Source of the DNA: Mycobacterium sp. MS1601
Lineage (GTDB): Bacteria > Actinomycetota > Actinomycetes > Mycobacteriales > Mycobacteriaceae
Assembly (NCBI RefSeq): GCF_001984215.1
Contig: NZ_CP019420.1
Span: 3,906,001-3,970,000, forward strand
Reading direction: 5' to 3'
DNA length: 64,000 nt
In this document: positions 60,877 through 64,000 of the stretch, piece by piece
Numbering within the stretch: the first letter of the stretch is position 1
Layout: the number at the start of each line of letters is the position of its first letter
The notes under the pieces: generated by a model
Database searches by the model: none
What the model saw: only the letters and a program-made list of their open reading frames with translations
Told to the model about the DNA's origin: nothing
Position numbers and translations under genes: made by a program

Positions 60877-62790
60877 GTGGTGCAGGCCGGAGTCGACGTC
60901 GCCGCACTGACCCGGATGCTCGCCGGTGTCGCCGGCGGCGACCCGGACGGCGATGTCGCCGCGGCCATCACCCAGCTGCGGGCCGACGGCCTCGCGGACC
61001 TGGCCGACGTGCTCGCCCGTGTGCACAGCGAAATGCTGCGCCTGCGTCGCCGTGAACACGAGTTGACCGTCCTGTTCTCCAGCGCCCGGGATTTGGCCGA
61101 GACCCGCGACCTCGACGTCCTGCTGAGCCGACTGGTGGTGCGGGCCCACGAGCTGGTGGGCACCGACATCACCTATCTGTCCGCGTTCGACACCGCGACC
61201 CGTGAACTGCGCGTGCGCAAATCGGTCGGGGCGGTAACCCGGCAGTTCCAGAATCTGCGGGTACCACCGGACAAGGGGCTGGCGTCGCGGGTGGCAGCGT
61301 CGCGCACCGCGCAATGGACCTCGCGCTACAGCGACTATTCCGGCGGCCCCCACGACGCCGAGATCGACGAGGCCGTGGGTGCCGAGGGCATCGTCTCGAT
61401 CCTCGGGGTGCCCATGCTCGCCGAAGGCACTGTGCTGGGGGTGCTGTTCGCGGCGACCCGCCATGAGCGGGTGTTCAGCGCCGAGGAGATCGCGTTGCTG
61501 TCCGCACTGGCCGACCACGCGTCGGTGGTGATGCAGACAGCCGGAATCCTCAAGCAGCTCAAGGACTCCGAGGAAGATACCCAACGCGCACTGGCCCGCC
61601 TGCAGGAGCATGTCGCCGCGCGCGACAGATCCAATGTGGTGCACCAGAGCCTGGTCCAGGCCGTGCTGAACGCCGAAGGGTTCGGTTCGGTGGCCGCCAC
61701 CGTGGCCGAGGCGCTGGGGCGGGAGGTGGCCATCATCGGGGCCGACGCCGGCATGCTCGCCACCGCCGGCGCCGCCGCATTCGACCCGCAGCTCGACAGC
61801 ACTCCCGCGGTGCGCATGGCGATCGACACCAGTTGCGAGACCGGGCTGTGCTGCGTGGTCGACGACAGCCGGTCACCGGTCGAGATCGTCGCGGCGATCA
61901 CCGTGGGCACCCAGTACTACGGTGCGCTGCTGCTGGGTCACGGCGAGCTGACCCTGGGGCCGGTGGACCAGCGCACGGTGGAGCGCGCGGCCCAGGTCTG
62001 CTCACTGATGACGTTGCAGCAGAACGCCGCTGACGACGCCGACCGCAGGACTCGCGCCGAGCTGGTCGCCGACCTGGTGGACCCCTCACCGCAGCGCCGG
62101 GGCGACCTGGCGCGCCGCCTGCGCCACCACGGCATGACCCCGGCGGACCTGACTGCGGTGGTCACCCTGGTGGTCGATCACGAGCGCCGCGCCGCGGCGA
62201 CCCGCCTTGTGGCGTCGCTGGTTCCCGCCCCGGCGCTGGTGGCCGAGGTCGCCGGCCTGCTGGTCGTGGTGAGCGGCGCAGCGGACCCCCGGGCATCGGC
62301 GTTCATGCTGCGCCAGCGGCTCGCCGAACACCTGGACGCACCCGTGCTGGCGATCTGCCCACCGGTGTTCCGGGGTGCTGAGGACCTGCCCCAGGCGTTC
62401 GGCGCCGCCGCGCGTACCGCGCGTCTGCTGGATGCCCTGGGTGTCACCGACACCGTGGTGGACACCGCGGAGTACGAACTCTTCGGGGTGATGTTCGGGC
62501 ACGATCCCGACAGCGTGCACCGCTTCGTCACCGCCACGTTGGGCCCGGTGTTGGACTACGACGCCGCCAACGGCACCGACCTGACCGCCACCCTGGCCGC
62601 CTTCGTGCGCAACGGCGCCAGCCCCACCCGCACCGCACGGGCCATGAACTACCACTCCAACACCATCCTGGCGCGTCTCGACCGGATCACCGCGCTGCTC
62701 GGCGACCGGTGGCGCGGTGACGAGCAGCTCTACCGCATCTCGACCGCGGTGCGACTCGACGAGCTGCGCCGTTCCCGTTCTGGTGGGTGA
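60877..62790 (+). CDS. GAF domain and PucR/CdaR-type HTH transcriptional activator
   Basis: A 637-residue regulator. An N-terminal helical part is followed by a GAF domain (about residues 65-220: ELTVLFSSARDLAETRDLDVLLSRLVVRAHELVGTDITYL, GIVSILGVPMLAEGTVLGVLFAA), a middle CdaR-like region, and a C-terminal PucR helix-turn-helix (GTDLTATLAAFVRNGASPTRTARAMNYHSNTILARLDRITALLG). Such proteins activate adjacent catabolic genes in response to a small molecule. It is co-directional with the HMG-CoA reductase gene 108 nt downstream and probably controls it. Confidence 0.87.
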   Translation: MVQAGVDVAALTRMLAGVAGGDPDGDVAAAITQLRADGLADLADVLARVHSEMLRLRRREHELTVLFSSARDLAETRDLDVLLSRLVVRAHELVGTDITYLSAFDTATRELRVRKSVGAVTRQFQNLRVPPDKGLASRVAASRTAQWTSRYSDYSGGPHDAEIDEAVGAEGIVSILGVPMLAEGTVLGVLFAATRHERVFSAEEIALLSALADHASVVMQTAGILKQLKDSEEDTQRALARLQEHVAARDRSNVVHQSLVQAVLNAEGFGSVAATVAEALGREVAIIGADAGMLATAGAAAFDPQLDSTPAVRMAIDTSCETGLCCVVDDSRSPVEIVAAITVGTQYYGALLLGHGELTLGPVDQRTVERAAQVCSLMTLQQNAADDADRRTRAELVADLVDPSPQRRGDLARRLRHHGMTPADLTAVVTLVVDHERRAAATRLVASLVPAPALVAEVAGLLVVVSGAADPRASAFMLRQRLAEHLDAPVLAICPPVFRGAEDLPQAFGAAARTARLLDALGVTDTVVDTAEYELFGVMFGHDPDSVHRFVTATLGPVLDYDAANGTDLTATLAAFVRNGASPTRTARAMNYHSNTILARLDRITALLGDRWRGDEQLYRISTAVRLDELRRSRSGG

Positions 62791-62898
62791 TCACCACAGC
62801 GCAATGCCCCTCTGATGGGTGAATCGCACATGGCGGGTGTGTGGTGGCGCACTTTACCGTCGGTCAGTGACGTGTGGACAACTCAGCGGAGGCGGTAC

Positions 62899-64000
62899 GT
62901 GAGCATCATCAGCAGGATCCCCGGTTTCAAGGACGCGACCGTCGCGCAGCGGCGCGGGATCGTCGCCGAACGCACCGGCGTGCCCGATGACGTGCTCGCG
63001 GCGTTCGACCCGGCCGCCGGGCTGTCCGCCGAGTCCGCCGCCCACATGGTGGAAAACGTCATCGGCGTGCTGGCGGTGCCGGTCGGCATCGCGACCAACT
63101 TCACCGTCAACGGGGTGGACCGCCTGGTTCCGATGGCCACCGAGGAGCCGTCGGTGGTGGCCGCCGCCAGCAATGCCGCGCGAATGGCGCGTGAGCACGG
63201 CGGCTTTCACACCTCGAACTCCGGCCCGGTGATGGCCGCCCAGATCCAGTTGATCGAGGTGCCGGACCCGGAAGCGGCCCGGCTGCGCATCCTCGAGTCC
63301 GCCGCCGAGATCATCGCCACCGCCAACGCGCTGGACCCGCTGCTGGTCGAATTCGGCGGCGGGGTTCGCGATCTGCAGGTCCGCAATTTGGTGACCCGCA
63401 CCGGCGTGCACGTGATCGTGCACCTGATCGTCGACGTGCGCGACGCCATGGGCGCCAACGCGGTGAACACCATGGCCGAAGCGGTGGCACCTCGGCTTGC
63501 CGAGATCGCCGGCGGCCGCTCTCTGCTGCGCATCCTCACCAACAAGGCCGACCGACGGGTGGTGCGGGCCCGCGCGGTGTTCGACCGCGACCTGCTCGGG
63601 GGTGCCGAGGTGGTCGACAACATCGTGCACGCCTCGGCGTTCGCCGAAGCAGACCCCTACCGCGCCGCCACCCACAACAAGGGCATCATGAACGGCATCA
63701 CCGCCGTGGTGCTGGCCACCGGCAACGACACCAGGGCCGTGGAGGCCGGAGCCCATTCGCATGCGGTGGGGCCGGACGGTCGCTACACCGCGCTGTCACA
63801 CTTCGAGCGCACCCCGCAGGGGCACCTGTCCGGAACGTTGGAACTGCCGATGCCGGTCGGCCTGGTCGGCGGTGCCACCAAGGTCCACCCCGTGGCCAAG
63901 GCCGCGGTGAAGATCCTGAACGTCACCAGCGCAATCGAACTGGCGGAGGTCATCGTCGCCGTCGGGCTGGCGCAGAACCTCGGTGCCTGCCGGGCACTGG
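62899..64000 (+). CDS. mvaA: class II hydroxymethylglutaryl-CoA reductase, 5' part
   Basis: The first 367 codons are present; the gene runs off the window. The protein matches class II (Pseudomonas mevalonii-type) HMG-CoA reductase. The catalytic residues align as Glu83 in MATEEPSVVAAAS, Lys261 in HNKGIMNG and Asp277 in ATGNDTRAVEAGAHSHA; the active-site His should fall just past the window end. GGAGG lies 6 nt before the GTG start. Class II enzymes interconvert HMG-CoA and mevalonate, often degradatively with an HMG-CoA lyase. Mycobacteria make isoprenoids by the MEP route, so catabolism of mevalonate, under the upstream PucR-type regulator, is the likely role. Confidence 0.92.
   Translation, partial: MSIISRIPGFKDATVAQRRGIVAERTGVPDDVLAAFDPAAGLSAESAAHMVENVIGVLAVPVGIATNFTVNGVDRLVPMATEEPSVVAAASNAARMAREHGGFHTSNSGPVMAAQIQLIEVPDPEAARLRILESAAEIIATANALDPLLVEFGGGVRDLQVRNLVTRTGVHVIVHLIVDVRDAMGANAVNTMAEAVAPRLAEIAGGRSLLRILTNKADRRVVRARAVFDRDLLGGAEVVDNIVHASAFAEADPYRAATHNKGIMNGITAVVLATGNDTRAVEAGAHSHAVGPDGRYTALSHFERTPQGHLSGTLELPMPVGLVGGATKVHPVAKAAVKILNVTSAIELAEVIVAVGLAQNLGACRAL

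Noticed and set aside
60046..61644. 532-codon minus-strand frame
   Set aside because: It spans two divergent real genes (the kinase and the PucR-type regulator) out of frame; no domain is visible.
1..64000. tRNA, rRNA, prophage or integrative element genes
   Set aside because: No cloverleaf, rRNA, integrase, transposase or phage structural sequence could be recognised on either strand.

Overview
The window is high-GC DNA from a rapidly growing, environmental Mycobacterium (Mycolicibacterium). Three things support this. There is an MspA-type outer-membrane porin. Many genes start directly 6-7 nt after a TANNNT -10 hexamer (leaderless starts). The chromosomal backbone follows, in order and orientation, M. 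tuberculosis H37Rv Rv1272c-Rv1287 as I recall that annotation: two ABC exporters, lprB, lprC, a SixA-like phosphatase, an SbcD/SbcC-like pair, oppA/D/C/B, a beta-carbonic anhydrase, cysD, cysNC and an Rrf2 regulator. No tRNA, rRNA, CRISPR array, transposase or phage gene was seen.

Layout. (1) 1-7123: a plus-strand catabolic operon with an NCS1 permease end, a RidA-like protein, an HpaB-type flavin monooxygenase with its flavin reductase, a frameshifted cyclase/hydrolase, a VOC protein, an M20 amidohydrolase and L-serine dehydratase. It looks like ring opening of a nitrogenous compound ending at pyruvate, but the substrate is unknown. (2) 7134-13738: an AIM24-like protein, two small hypotheticals, a heterodimeric ABC exporter and lprB-lprC. 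(3) 13751-17284: an IclR regulator divergent from a 3-oxoacid CoA-transferase/thiolase operon, closed by a 49-bp palindrome. (4) 17406-21923: a decayed gene fragment, a bacteriophytochrome fused to a PP2C (SpoIIE) phosphatase, and a two-component system. (5) 21935-31617: mspA, then a LacI-controlled catabolic region (MFS transporter, SMP-30 lactonase, acyl-CoA hydrolase, BKACE, SDR, LacI). Two decayed reading frames follow: an Ldh2-FAH fusion with apparent internal deletions and an amidohydrolase pseudogene. (6) 31652-38679: a methyltransferase, a SixA-like phosphatase, a membrane protein with a PepSY transporter-like protein, and an SbcD/SbcC-like pair. (7) 38727-43947: a DszA/DszC-like flavin monooxygenase pair for organosulfur use, and two alpha/beta hydrolases. 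(8) 43937-54744: the oppBCDA peptide importer, carbonic anhydrase, a GIY-YIG protein, a 62-bp minisatellite, then cysD-cysNC-cysQ for sulfate activation. (9) 54731-64000: a saccharopine-dehydrogenase-like protein with TetR, a GNAT acetyltransferase, an Rrf2 regulator, a NarL-type two-component system, a GAF-PucR regulator and a class II HMG-CoA reductase cut by the window end.

How the parts fit. The conserved backbone carries sulfate activation, peptide uptake and DNA metabolism. Between its blocks sit accessory catabolic modules, the largest being the ~18 kb between lprC and the sixA-like gene. Several of these converge on acetoacetate: the CoA-transferase/thiolase consumes it, BKACE releases it, and degradation of HMG-CoA would also release it. 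Regulatory palindromes lie next to the IclR, LacI, TetR and PucR regulators, and several sit exactly on predicted leaderless promoters.
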